A program made the translations under genes and the position numbers. DNA of 26,051 nucleotides, from positions 1-26,051 of the forward strand of contig JAKORQ010000088.1 in assembly GCA_029777755.1 (NCBI GenBank). Direction: 5' to 3'. The first letter of the stretch is position 1. Each line of letters begins with the position of its first letter. Positions 1 to 8,566 of the stretch are shown here, in pieces. Source of the DNA: Planctomycetota bacterium. Its GTDB lineage: Bacteria > Planctomycetota > Phycisphaerae > Tepidisphaerales > Tepidisphaeraceae. Under the pieces are notes generated by a model. It searched no databases. It had not been told where the DNA came from and worked only from the letters and a program-made list of their open reading frames with translations.

Positions 1-764
1 ACACGGCCGCCATCGGCGACCCGGCGAAAGTGGCCAAGGCGCCGACGCTGGCGCTGCGGGTGAATGTCGAGGGCACGATCAATTTTCTGGAGGCCGCGCG
101 GATGGCCGGCACGCGACGCTTCGTCGCCTTCTCCAGCATTGGGGCGTTGCCTGGCTTGCGCTATCAGCCGGTCGATACCGCCCACCCGGTGATCCTGCCG
201 GATGAAGGACCAGGTTCCGGCTTCTACGGGGCCAGCAAAGTGGCGGTGGAGGCGTTCTGCTTCGCTCATCGCCAGGCGTATGGGACGGACTTTTTCGTAG
301 TGCGCCCGTCGGCGGTCTACGGGTTTGGCCAGCAGCATCCCATTTTCATCAAGCCGATGGTGGAGAATGCCGTGCTGGGCAAGCCGACTCACTTTGCGCA
401 TGGGCGCGATTTCCCCCGCGATTACACGCATGTGGATGATGTGGCGCAGCTTGTGCTCCGCATGCTCGATGTTCCATCGGAGAAGGTGAAGGATCGCGTC
501 TTCTATGCCGCCACCGGGCAGAATCTGCGCACGGCCGGCGAGGTAGCGCAGATCGTGCGAGAGCAGATTCCCTCGGCCATGATCGAGATCGGCGAGGGAC
601 TATCCGAGAGTGACCTGCTGGAGATCCGCTATCGCGGCGTGCTATCGATCGACAACGCCCGCGAGCAGCTTGGCTTTGCCCCCAGGTTCACGCGCCTTGA
701 AGATGGCATCGCCGACTACATCGCGAACTTCCGCAGGTTTGTACAGGAGCAGGGAAATGTCTGA
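1..764 (+). CDS. NAD-dependent epimerase/dehydratase, 5'-truncated
   Basis: This is an extended short-chain dehydrogenase (SDR), NAD(P)-dependent and cytosolic, probably acting on a sugar or sugar nucleotide. The reading frame is open from the left window edge, so the N-terminus with the Rossmann GxxGxxG loop is missing. What remains starts in the region that reads NVEGTINFLEAA, typical of the family after strand beta-4. It then shows the FSSIGAL segment with the catalytic Ser and the YGASK motif (YxxxK catalytic pair), followed by RPSAVYG and RDYTHVDDVAQ, both hallmarks of UDP-glucose-4-epimerase-like enzymes. About 254 residues are visible of the usual 310-330. The stop codon overlaps the next gene by 8 bases, which indicates translational coupling in one operon. 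The substrate cannot be read from the sequence. A GTG within the frame at 30 is not a plausible start, because homology continues upstream of it. Confidence 0.88.
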   Translation, partial: TAAIGDPAKVAKAPTLALRVNVEGTINFLEAARMAGTRRFVAFSSIGALPGLRYQPVDTAHPVILPDEGPGSGFYGASKVAVEAFCFAHRQAYGTDFFVVRPSAVYGFGQQHPIFIKPMVENAVLGKPTHFAHGRDFPRDYTHVDDVAQLVLRMLDVPSEKVKDRVFYAATGQNLRTAGEVAQIVREQIPSAMIEIGEGLSESDLLEIRYRGVLSIDNAREQLGFAPRFTRLEDGIADYIANFRRFVQEQGNV

Positions 765-1548
765 TCTGAGCCTCAATGGCCTGTTTGGCCTGTCCGGGAA
801 AACGGCGCTGGTAACGGGCGCAAGCGGCGGAATCGGCGCATCGCTCGCCATCGCGCTGGCGGCGGCTGGTGCGAAGGTGGCTGTCAGCGGACGGCGCAGC
901 GATGAACTCGAGCGCATACGCGAGCAGATCGTGCAGGCCGGCGGCGAGGCAGTTTGCCTGGTAGCCGACCTGATGAGCAACGATGCCTGTCGCAAGCTGA
1001 TCGCCGATGCCCACGGGCAACTGGGACGGCTGGACATCCTCGTCAACTGCGCCGGCATGAACCGCCGCAAGCCGATCAGCGAGGTTACCGAGGATGACTA
1101 CGACACCATCATGCAGGTGAACCTGCGCTCGATCTATTTCCTCTGCCAGGCGGCCCATCCGATCATGCAGAAGCAAGGCGGGGGCAAGATCATCAATGTC
1201 GGATCGCTGACCAGCTCCATCGGGCTGGGCAGCACCTCCGTTTACGGCGCGACGAAGGCGGCCGTCGCCCAGCTCACCAAGACGATGGCTGTGGAATGGG
1301 CGAAGGACAACATCCAGGTGAATTGCCTTGCCCCCGGGTTCATCATCACGCCACTCACGGAGAAATCACTCTGGGCGGATGAGGCAAAACGCAATTGGCT
1401 GCTGGGGCGCATCCCTGCCGGGCGCGGCGGTGCGCCTGGGGACATGGCCGGCGTGTGCGTGCTGCTGGCTTCGCGGGCCTCCGATTATCTCACCGGCCAG
1501 ATGATCACTATCGATGGTGGCGTGCTGGCCGGGGGAAGATGGGAGTAG
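757..1548 (+). CDS. SDR oxidoreductase, gluconate 5-dehydrogenase-like
   Basis: This is a classical SDR of 263 residues, close to the usual 250-260. It shows the cofactor loop TGASGGIG (residues 20-27), NCAG in the middle, the catalytic Ser in GSLTSS, and YGATK with Tyr163 and Lys167. The start LFGLSGKTALVTG resembles gluconate 5-dehydrogenase (IdnO) and 2-deoxy-gluconate 3-dehydrogenase (KduD) proteins. Such enzymes interconvert keto and hydroxy groups on sugar acids with NAD(P)H. I chose ATG at 757 because it follows a good ribosome site (AGGAGCAGGG) and begins exactly where family homology begins. The frame is open further upstream, but that part is a shadow of the preceding gene. It overlaps the upstream epimerase and lies 11 bases before the next gene, so it belongs to the same operon. 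The exact substrate is unknown. Confidence 0.88.
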   Translation: MSDLSLNGLFGLSGKTALVTGASGGIGASLAIALAAAGAKVAVSGRRSDELERIREQIVQAGGEAVCLVADLMSNDACRKLIADAHGQLGRLDILVNCAGMNRRKPISEVTEDDYDTIMQVNLRSIYFLCQAAHPIMQKQGGGKIINVGSLTSSIGLGSTSVYGATKAAVAQLTKTMAVEWAKDNIQVNCLAPGFIITPLTEKSLWADEAKRNWLLGRIPAGRGGAPGDMAGVCVLLASRASDYLTGQMITIDGGVLAGGRWE

Positions 1549-1559
1549 GCAGGAGCAAC

Positions 1560-2345
1560 ATGCGACTTGGCATCAGTTCTTACTCGTTCGGCTGGGCGGT
1601 AAAGCAGCGGCGGCTTGACGCGGCCGCCATCATCGACCAGGCGGTTACATGGGGCGTCTCGCTGGTTCAACTGTGCAACAACCTGCCGGAGGAAACTTGG
1701 GCGGATGCCCAGGCTCTGCGCCACTATGCCGATGGCCGGCGAGTTGCCCTGGAGATCGGCACGCAGGGCATCGCGCGTGGGCATCTGCTGAGCATGATCG
1801 AGGTGGCGCACGTGTGCGGGTCGCCGATCCTGCGGCTGGTGATCGATTCGCCCGGCGATCATCCCTCGGCCGAGCAGGTCGTGACGCGCCTGGGCGAGAT
1901 CGTGCCGGCGGCGCGGGAGGCTGGAGTGAAGCTGGCGATTGAGAATCACGACCGCTTCCCGGCCGACTCGCTATCGTGGATCGTGCAGCAGCTTGGCAGG
2001 GAGCATGTGGGCATCTGCCTGGACACGGCCAATTCGCTGGGTGTCCCCGAGGGGCCGGCGCAGGTGGTCAGCGTGCTGGCCCCGCTGACGGTCAATCTGC
2101 ATCTGAAGGATTTCGCCATCACCCGCGTGCCGTACCTGCAGGGGTTTGTGGTTGAAGGCCGGCCGGCCGGCGAAGGGATGCTCAACATCCCCTGGTTGAT
2201 CGGCGAACTGGCGCGGTGCGGCTTCAGCGGCTCGGCGATCGCAGAGCTGTGGGTTCCGCCGGAAGCCGACATGGATGCGACCATCGCGAAGGAACACGAC
2301 TGGGCGCGACGCAGCGTCGAGAAACTCAAGACACTCATCAGGTAA
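1560..2345 (+). CDS. TIM-barrel sugar isomerase/epimerase family, OiaC-like
   Basis: This 261-residue protein belongs to the AP-endonuclease-2-like TIM-barrel family (xylose-isomerase-like barrel), whose members are metal-dependent isomerases, epimerases or decarboxylases. The start MRLGISSYSFGWAV and the segment VQLCNNLP resemble the family that contains 3-oxo-isoapionate decarboxylase (OiaC). Later metal-ligand-type segments are LAIENHDRF, ICLDTANSLG (Asp on a late strand), VNLHLKDF and a C-terminal AIAELW. ATG at 1560 is preceded by AGGAG at 1551 with 5-base spacing, and the conserved start matches this position. The gene lies 20 bases before the next one, a PGDH_C-type oxidoreductase, which would fit the OiaC/ApnO pairing of D-apionate catabolism. 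The family is clear, but the specific activity is my inference from recalled resemblance and context. Other sugar-acid isomerases remain possible. Confidence 0.85.
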   Translation: MRLGISSYSFGWAVKQRRLDAAAIIDQAVTWGVSLVQLCNNLPEETWADAQALRHYADGRRVALEIGTQGIARGHLLSMIEVAHVCGSPILRLVIDSPGDHPSAEQVVTRLGEIVPAAREAGVKLAIENHDRFPADSLSWIVQQLGREHVGICLDTANSLGVPEGPAQVVSVLAPLTVNLHLKDFAITRVPYLQGFVVEGRPAGEGMLNIPWLIGELARCGFSGSAIAELWVPPEADMDATIAKEHDWARRSVEKLKTLIR

Positions 2346-2365
2346 CAGTTTCAGAGGCATATCAC

Positions 2366-3202
2366 ATGACCAACGTGGCAATCTTCGGAGCGGCCGGCAA
2401 CATGGGTACGCGTGCCTGCAACCGGCTAAAGGGTTACAGCGACTACAACATCCTCTATGTCGAGCTTACGCCGGCAGGAGTGGAGAAGCTCAAGGCGCGC
2501 GGCGATACGCCCACCAGTGTCGATGACGCCTGCAAGTCGGCCGACATCATCCTGCTGGCCATCGCCGACAAGTACATTCCCTCCGTGGCGAAGGAGATCG
2601 TGCCGAGGATGAAGTCGGGCGCCATGCTGATGACGCTCGACCCGGCGGCCGCCTATGCCGGCGCCCTGCCAGAGCGCAAGGACATCTCCTACTTCGTCAC
2701 GCACCCGACCCACCCGCCGCTGTACAACGACGAGACCACCGAGGAGGCCCGCAAGGACTATTTCGGCGCGGGGTTCGCGAAGCAGTCGATCGTTTCGGCA
2801 CTCGTGCAGGGCCCCGATGAGGATTTCGCCAGGGGCGAGGAGCTGGCCAAGCGCTACTTCAGCCCGATCATCCGCTCTCACCGCCTGACACTGGAGCAGA
2901 TGGCCCTACTGGAGCCGGCCATGTCGGAGACCTGCGGCGCGACGTTCATCGTCGCCCTCAAGGAAGCCATGGACGAATGCATCCGCCAGGGCGTACCGGA
3001 GCAGGCGGCGAAGGACTTCATGCTCGGCCACATCAACGTCCAGCTCGCGATCGTCTTCGAGGCTATCGACTGGAAGATGAGCGAAGGCGCCTATCTGGTG
3101 ATCAAGAACGCCATGCAGCGCATCTTCAAGCCGGACTGGAAAGACGTCTTCAACCGGGAGGAAGTGAAGCAGAGCGTAAGGAAGATAGTGGGGATGGAGT
3201 AA
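2366..3202 (+). CDS. NAD(P)-dependent oxidoreductase with PGDH_C-type C-terminus, ApnO-like
   Basis: This is a 278-residue dehydrogenase with an N-terminal Rossmann domain (GAAGNMG at residues 8-14) and an all-helical C-terminal half. The central HPTHPPLYNDET stretch is characteristic of proteins carrying the phosphogluconate-dehydrogenase C-terminal domain (PF16896 as I recall it). That group includes D-apionate oxidoisomerase (ApnO), which turns D-apionate into 3-oxo-isoapionate; other members are only annotated as phosphogluconate or semialdehyde dehydrogenases. ATG at 2366 begins right at the Rossmann strand, and its ribosome site is weak (AGAGG). It is the last gene of the operon, 20 bases after the TIM-barrel gene. 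No convincing terminator hairpin follows before the convergent helicase gene. The fold and cofactor type are well supported; the substrate is inferred. Confidence 0.85.
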   Translation: MTNVAIFGAAGNMGTRACNRLKGYSDYNILYVELTPAGVEKLKARGDTPTSVDDACKSADIILLAIADKYIPSVAKEIVPRMKSGAMLMTLDPAAAYAGALPERKDISYFVTHPTHPPLYNDETTEEARKDYFGAGFAKQSIVSALVQGPDEDFARGEELAKRYFSPIIRSHRLTLEQMALLEPAMSETCGATFIVALKEAMDECIRQGVPEQAAKDFMLGHINVQLAIVFEAIDWKMSEGAYLVIKNAMQRIFKPDWKDVFNREEVKQSVRKIVGME

Positions 3203-3206
3203 GCGC

Positions 3207-3260
3207 GGATTTGCGGTTTTTTGATTGGATGGGATCTGCGATCTGGAATTGCGATTTGCG
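3207..3260. repeat. degenerate GATTTGCG-like short repeats
   Basis: The 76-base gap between two convergent genes is made largely of short related words: GATTTGCG at 3208-3215 and again at 3253-3260, with GATCTGCG, GATCTGG and AATTGCG between them. This looks like a decayed simple repeat. I see no terminator hairpin here. Confidence 0.45.
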
Positions 3261-3278
3261 TCCCTGACTTCGACGAAC

Positions 3279-5786
3279 TCAGTCGGGGCGTGGCTTACTT
3301 GTCTTCTCCAGCCTCTCGATCATTCGCGCCAGGCGCTGGTGCCATTTTTCCGTGCTGATGTGCTGCTGGCGCAGGCGGTCGGACCATAGGGGGAACGACA
3401 GCGGAGAGAGCTTTTTCGTTCGCCGGATGTCGATCTGCATCTGCTTTACGCGCTCGATCGCCTGCGACAGCCGCAGGTAGTCGAGCTGCGCCTCCAGTAC
3501 TTCCCTGCGCGCCTGGGCGAGGAGCAGGTTCTCCGGGTCGAACTGCATGAACACGTCGAAGAACAGGTCGCTGGAGGCCTGAAGGTGACGAGTTGGACGG
3601 GCTTCGCGCGGATAGGTGTTGAATACCAGGCCGGCCACGCGGGCGATGTCGCGGAAGGCACGCCTGGCCAGCTGGGTGCTGTTCATGCAGGCCAGCACAT
3701 CCTCCAGCAGATTGTCGGATGAGAACAGCTCCGCTATCTGCTGGGCACTGTCGACAAGCTGCTCATGGGAGAGAAGCTCTATGCCATAGTCATTGGCCGT
3801 CACGGTGATGGATCGCGGCTTTATCCTCGCCAGGCGATAGGCAAGCAGCGCGGCCAGGCCCTCATGGGCCAGCCGCCCGGCGAACGGATACAGGTACAGG
3901 TGATGCCCCTCGCGGCTGTGTGTCATCTCCACCAGCAGCACGCCCGGCACCGGGATCCGGGAAACATGCTGCTGCAGCTTGAGCAGCGGGGCCAGCGCGT
4001 GCATCTCCGGCGAATCGAATCGGCCCTCGTTTGCCTCCGCCAGCAGTCGCAGCACATCATCCGCCAGCAGCGTCGAAAGTGGAAACCTGCTTCCCTGCCA
4101 GCGAGGCACCGCCCCAGTCCTGCTCCTGCTCTCGCGCACATACGCCACCATCTCCCGCACCCGCACCAGTTCCAGGCGGCGCCCCGCGTACAGGAATACA
4201 TCCCCCGGCGCCAGGCGAGAAATGAACGACTCCTCGATATTGCCCAGCGATCTGCCGGAGACAAACGCCACCCTCATCACCGTATCGGAGGTGATGGTGC
4301 CGATGTTCACGCGATGCAGGCGGGCGATCCTTGCGCTGGCGATCTGGTGTCTACCTTCGCGCTGCACCACCTTCTGGTATTGCGGGTACGCCTTCAGCGC
4401 GCTGCCGCCGACGGTGACAAACTCCAGCACCCACTGCCACTGCTGGTCGGTTAGCTCGGCGAAGGCGTGGGTGGTGCGCACTTCATGCAGCAGTTCTTCG
4501 CCGATAAACCCGCCCCCGGCCGCCACCGTCACCACATGCTGCACCAGCACATCCATGGGAAGCTTCAGGGGTGTGCGCGGCTCGATCTTGCCTTCCTCGA
4601 TCGCCATCCGGGCGGCCGCGAACTCGACCAGTTCAAACGCATGCGTAGGCACGCAGACCAGCACGCTGGTGGCGCCGGGACGATGTCCTGATCTTCCCGC
4701 ACGCTGCACCACACGCGCCACTCCCTTGGGCGAGCCAAGCTGCATCACCTGGTCGACCGGATGGAAATCCACGCCCAGGTCGAGACTGGAGGTGCAGACC
4801 ACAGCCTTGAGTTTGCCGGCGGCCAGCAGCCCCTCCGCGCCGGCGCGCAGCTTCTGGTCCAGAGAGCCATGGTGCAGGCCGATCAAGCCCACCATGTCCG
4901 GCCGGGCGCGATGCAGCGTTTCAAACCACAGCTCCGCCTGGCTGCGGGTGTTGGTGAAAAGCAACGTCGATTGCGCCTGCTCGATCCTCGCGATCACCTG
5001 GTCCTGCAGGCGCGCGCCCAGGTGGCCGGCCCAGGGGAAGCGCTCGATCTGCGAGGGGATCAGCGTCTGCAACTCGATCCGCTTGCCGCGCGGGCCAGCG
5101 ATCAGCTCGCCGTCGGGCGACTTGCCGCCGGGACGCCGGCGCACCAGCACCTGCATCGCCTGCTGGAGATTTCCCAGCGTGGCCGACAGCCCCCACACCC
5201 GCAGGTCCGGGACCAGCGAGCGCAGCCGCGATAGCGCCAGCTCCACCTGCACGCCCCGCTTGGTGGACAGCAGCTCATGCCATTCATCCACCACCACGCA
5301 GCGCAGCGTGCCAAACTGCTCCCGCCAGTCCGGGTAGGAAAGCAGCAGCGACAGTGATTCCGGCGTCGTCACCAGCGCGGTGGGCAGGCGGCGCTTCTGC
5401 CGGGCGCGGACGGCCGACGACACATCACCTGTGCGCAGCTCAATGCTGTAGGGAAGCCCCAGCGCCTCGACGGGTTCGGCCAGCGAGCGGGCGATGTCGG
5501 CCGCCAGCGCCCGCAGGGGCGTAAGCCACACCACCCGCAGCGGCATGGTATGATGTCGCCGAATCACCTTGCGCGGTTTCATCGACGCAGCATCCGCCAT
5601 TGATTCCATCACCGGGCCAAGCCATGCCGCGTACGTCTTGCCCATGCCGGTGGGCGCATGGATCAGGCCGCTCTTGCCCGCGAGGTACGCCTCCCATGCC
5701 TGCTCCTGGTACGGCAGCGGCTCGCGTCCCCCGCTGGCAAACCATGCGCGCACACGCTGCAGCGGCGTCGGCGAAGGCGCGATCAT
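3279..5786 (-). CDS. ligase-associated Lhr-like DEXH-box DNA helicase
   Basis: This 835-residue superfamily-2 helicase matches the usual length of Lhr-core, ligase-associated helicases, which translocate 3'-5' on single-stranded DNA during repair. Motifs in order are the early PYQEQAW segment, Walker A APTGMGKT (44-51), TPLRALA (Ia), TTPESL (Ib/Ic), DEWHE (motif II), SATLGN (motif III), FTNTRSQAE (motif IV), STSSLDLGVDF-like motif V (CTSSLDLGVDF) and QRAGRSGHRPG (motif VI). The long C-terminal part contains the winged-helix and Lhr-specific regions. Its ATG overlaps the stop codon of the ligase gene by 4 bases (ATGA), so the two are translationally coupled. It is the last gene of an exonuclease-ligase-helicase operon. 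A 452-codon open frame on the opposite strand is only its shadow. Confidence 0.95.
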   Translation of the reverse strand: MIAPSPTPLQRVRAWFASGGREPLPYQEQAWEAYLAGKSGLIHAPTGMGKTYAAWLGPVMESMADAASMKPRKVIRRHHTMPLRVVWLTPLRALAADIARSLAEPVEALGLPYSIELRTGDVSSAVRARQKRRLPTALVTTPESLSLLLSYPDWREQFGTLRCVVVDEWHELLSTKRGVQVELALSRLRSLVPDLRVWGLSATLGNLQQAMQVLVRRRPGGKSPDGELIAGPRGKRIELQTLIPSQIERFPWAGHLGARLQDQVIARIEQAQSTLLFTNTRSQAELWFETLHRARPDMVGLIGLHHGSLDQKLRAGAEGLLAAGKLKAVVCTSSLDLGVDFHPVDQVMQLGSPKGVARVVQRAGRSGHRPGATSVLVCVPTHAFELVEFAAARMAIEEGKIEPRTPLKLPMDVLVQHVVTVAAGGGFIGEELLHEVRTTHAFAELTDQQWQWVLEFVTVGGSALKAYPQYQKVVQREGRHQIASARIARLHRVNIGTITSDTVMRVAFVSGRSLGNIEESFISRLAPGDVFLYAGRRLELVRVREMVAYVRESRSRTGAVPRWQGSRFPLSTLLADDVLRLLAEANEGRFDSPEMHALAPLLKLQQHVSRIPVPGVLLVEMTHSREGHHLYLYPFAGRLAHEGLAALLAYRLARIKPRSITVTANDYGIELLSHEQLVDSAQQIAELFSSDNLLEDVLACMNSTQLARRAFRDIARVAGLVFNTYPREARPTRHLQASSDLFFDVFMQFDPENLLLAQARREVLEAQLDYLRLSQAIERVKQMQIDIRRTKKLSPLSFPLWSDRLRQQHISTEKWHQRLARMIERLEKTSKPRPD

Positions 5787-7414
5787 TTCCCGCCACCCTT
5801 CCCCGCGCTTGAACCTGGCCGGGTGTACTTCTGCATCAGCTCCCTGAGATTGTCGAGCGTATCGATCTCGCCCGGCCGCTTGTCCTTTCGCCAGCGCAGT
5901 ATTCGCGGGAAGCGCACGGCCAGCCCGCTGCGATGGCGCGTGGATGGCTGGATCGCCTCAAACCCCAGCTCAAACACCTGCTCCGGCTTGACCATGTGCA
6001 CCGGGCCGTGGCGTGAGAGCGTGTTCCGCCGCACCCATGCATCGATCTCATGGATCTCCTCATCATTCAGGCCAGAGTATGCCTTGGCGATCGGCACGAG
6101 CTGGTCGCCGCTGAGGACAGCGAAGGTGTAGTCAGTGAACAATCCCGCGCGCTTGCCGGTTCCGGGCTGGGCGGCCAGCAGCACCGCGTCCATGGTGAAA
6201 GGCTCAATCTTTGCCTTCCACCACAATCCCCGTGGCCGGCCGGCCGCGTAGATCGAGTCGCGCCGCTTTATCATCAGCCCCTCGACGCAACGCTCACGTG
6301 CACCAGCCTTGAGGCGCAGCACCTCATCCCAGTCATCGGCCTGCACAATCTGTGAGATGCGCATCAGCTCCCTGTCAGGCAGCGATGCGATCAGCTTCTC
6401 CAGCAGCGCTCGCCGCACTGACAGCGGCTTCTCGCGAATGTCCTCGCCGCCAAGCTCCAGCAGGTCGTAAGCGATGTACACCACGACTACCTCCGGCCAG
6501 AAAGACGGCGCCACGTACTTGCGATTCAGCCGCTTCTGCAACTCGAGAAACGGCAGCGGGTGGTCCTCCTCCCACGCCACAATCTCGCCATCCAGCACCG
6601 TTCCCAGCGGCAGATGGCAGGCCGCCTGCGCCAGCTCCGGGAAGGCGTCGGTGAGCAGCTCATCGCCACGAGACCAGATCACGCATGCCCGATCGCGCCG
6701 GATCATCTGCGCCCGCACGCCATCCCATTTCCATTCGAGCTGAAAGTCGCGCAGATCTCCCAATTGCGGCAGATCTCCCTCATAGGGATGGGCCAGCAGG
6801 AATGGATAGGCATGCTGCGGATCATCATCGCCTGCGGCCGGGTCGAGCAGTCGCGCAAACGCCTCGGCCGACGGCTTCCAACCGCTGCGCAGACGATGAT
6901 CGATCACCGCCCCGGGCACGCCTGAAAGCTCAGCCAGCGCCCGGATCAACATCGCCCGCGAGACCCCCACGCGAAACGAGGTGGAGATGAGCTTGTGATA
7001 GAGGAATCGCTCCTCCTGCGAGAGCGCCGACCATGCGGCCAGCACGATCTGCGCCTGCTGATCGCGCGAAGCGCCATCCAGCGGCAGTATGCGCCCGGTG
7101 ATCACCTGCGCAAGAGTTTCGCCGCTGGCGCTTGCATGCTCGGGAAGAAGCAGCGAGATTGTCTCCGACAGGTCGCCAACTTCCGAGTAGCACTCATCTA
7201 TCAGCCACGGCGGCAGCGAGGCCTCCTGCGCGATGAGCTGGCGCAGTATCGAACTGGAGACACTCTTGATCAGCTTGTTGCCGGCGAATTTCGCGGCCGC
7301 CCATGCGGCATCCTCAGGCGGCGCCTCTCGAAAATAGCGCACGAGAGCCTCCACCTTGCCACTGGTGCGGTTGGTCTGGTCGAGCTCGCGATATAGTTGC
7401 ACGAATCGCCGCAT
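5783..7414 (-). CDS. ATP-dependent DNA ligase, ligase-associated damage-response type
   Basis: This 543-residue DNA ligase seals nicks using ATP via an enzyme-AMP lysine adduct. The nucleotidyltransferase motif I is EWKWDGVR, placing the adenylated lysine at residue 229. Motif III is LDGEIVAW, motif IV EGLMIKR and motif V WWKAKIEP. The N-terminal 200 residues form the helical DNA-binding domain, and the C-terminal part (about 430-530) the OB fold. I chose ATG at 7414 (MRRFVQLYREL), where family homology begins. The frame is open to 7669, but that extension reads as a shadow of the exonuclease gene. It starts 2 bases after the exonuclease stop and its stop overlaps the helicase start. It belongs to the ligase family found in this repair operon, recorded by some databases as cisplatin-damage-response ligase. 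Confidence 0.95.
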   Translation of the reverse strand: MRRFVQLYRELDQTNRTSGKVEALVRYFREAPPEDAAWAAAKFAGNKLIKSVSSSILRQLIAQEASLPPWLIDECYSEVGDLSETISLLLPEHASASGETLAQVITGRILPLDGASRDQQAQIVLAAWSALSQEERFLYHKLISTSFRVGVSRAMLIRALAELSGVPGAVIDHRLRSGWKPSAEAFARLLDPAAGDDDPQHAYPFLLAHPYEGDLPQLGDLRDFQLEWKWDGVRAQMIRRDRACVIWSRGDELLTDAFPELAQAACHLPLGTVLDGEIVAWEEDHPLPFLELQKRLNRKYVAPSFWPEVVVVYIAYDLLELGGEDIREKPLSVRRALLEKLIASLPDRELMRISQIVQADDWDEVLRLKAGARERCVEGLMIKRRDSIYAAGRPRGLWWKAKIEPFTMDAVLLAAQPGTGKRAGLFTDYTFAVLSGDQLVPIAKAYSGLNDEEIHEIDAWVRRNTLSRHGPVHMVKPEQVFELGFEAIQPSTRHRSGLAVRFPRILRWRKDKRPGEIDTLDNLRELMQKYTRPGSSAGKGGGK

Positions 7415-7416
7415 CG

Positions 7417-8439
7417 TCACGCCTCCGGCACACCTTCCGGCTGCTCGGTTTCCGCCTCCCCCGTGTAGCGTGTGGGAACGATGAACGTCTCCATCCCCTG
7501 CTCGCTGAGGTATCGCGCCATGGCCGACACGTAGCCGTGCGTGATGCCCACCCGCGCGGCGCCGGTCTGCCTGATTGCCTGGTGCAGGTGATCCCAGTCG
7601 GCATGATCGGAGAGGATGAACCCGCGATCCAGCGAGCGCCAGCGGCGGCGTCCGCGCACGCGCATCCATCCCGAGACGGCCGCCTGCGATACCGGCCCGA
7701 GCTTGCGCAGATACAGGTCGTTGGTGGTGGCCGGCGGGAGGATGACAATCGCTTGCCCCTTGAGCTTGCGCACTTCCTCAGCGACGGCATGCCTCACCTC
7801 TGGCAATTCCACACCGCAGGAGCGATATGCCTCGATGTAACGCAGCATGCTGCCATGCACGAAGATCGGCCCGGCCGACTGATCCAGCCCGGCGAGGATC
7901 CTCTGGCACTTCCCCAGCGTGTAAGCATACAGGACGCTGGTTCTCCCCTCCCGCTGGTTGTCGCGCCACCACTGGTGAATCTCCTCAAACACTGCCTGGG
8001 GCCTGGGCCAGTGGTAGATCGGCAGGCCGAAGGTGGCCTCGCTGATGAATACATCGCACGTAACCAGCTCGAATGGCTGGCAAGTCGGGTCTGGCGCGAG
8101 CTTGTAGTCGCCGGAGACCACCCATCTTTCGCCGCCATGCTCTACGCAGACCTGCGCCGATCCCAGCACATGCCCGGCCGGGTAGAGCGTAAGGTCCACC
8201 TCATTGACCCGGATCGTTTGGCCATATGGCAGTGCATCGATAGCAGCCTCTTCCCCCAGGCGCAGCCGCGCCAGCGGCACGCACTGCTCGCTGCACAGGT
8301 ATCGAGCCGACCCTGGCGAGGCGTGATCGGAGTGGGCATGGGTGATCACCGCGCGATCCACCGGCTTCCAGGGATCGATGTAAAAATCCCCGGCCTCGCA
8401 GTACAAACCGCACTCGCTGGGTCGCAAGAGATCCGCCAT
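7417..8439 (-). CDS. ligase-associated DNA exonuclease, metallo-beta-lactamase fold
   Basis: This is a 340-residue metallo-beta-lactamase/beta-CASP-type nuclease of the ligase-associated exonuclease family, related to SNM1 and archaeal RNases. The metal site THAHSDHA gives His34, His36, Asp38 and His39. Further metal-binding segments are YPAGHVLGSAQV, VVSGDY (Asp bridging the metals) and, near the end, LSDHADWDHL. It likely trims DNA ends for the ligase and helicase encoded downstream. ATG at 8439 (MADLLRPSECG) fits the family start; the frame is open to 8829, but that part overlaps the divergent permease gene and has no homology. No clear Shine-Dalgarno site precedes it. It is the promoter-proximal gene of the three-gene operon and is transcribed divergently from the ABC permease, with 127 bases between them. 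Confidence 0.92.
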   Translation of the reverse strand: MADLLRPSECGLYCEAGDFYIDPWKPVDRAVITHAHSDHASPGSARYLCSEQCVPLARLRLGEEAAIDALPYGQTIRVNEVDLTLYPAGHVLGSAQVCVEHGGERWVVSGDYKLAPDPTCQPFELVTCDVFISEATFGLPIYHWPRPQAVFEEIHQWWRDNQREGRTSVLYAYTLGKCQRILAGLDQSAGPIFVHGSMLRYIEAYRSCGVELPEVRHAVAEEVRKLKGQAIVILPPATTNDLYLRKLGPVSQAAVSGWMRVRGRRRWRSLDRGFILSDHADWDHLHQAIRQTGAARVGITHGYVSAMARYLSEQGMETFIVPTRYTGEAETEQPEGVPEA

Positions 8440-8566
8440 TTCCGAGGAAATCTTAGCAGGACAAACGAGGTCAAGCCTTTCGCCAACCAGGCCAGCAGAA
8501 GCGCAAGGGGCCGGTGGCAGATGACTTGGCGGCGCAACGCCTCTATCCTGTACGGCAGAACTCGGC

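Noticed and set aside
3979..5337. 452-codon open frame on the plus strand inside the helicase gene
   Set aside because: Its composition is dominated by Ser, Arg, Thr and Pro, with no family features. It is the antisense shadow of a well-supported helicase.
7415..7669. N-terminal extension of the DNA ligase frame
   Set aside because: It overlaps the exonuclease gene and has no ligase homology; ATG at 7414 begins at the conserved start.
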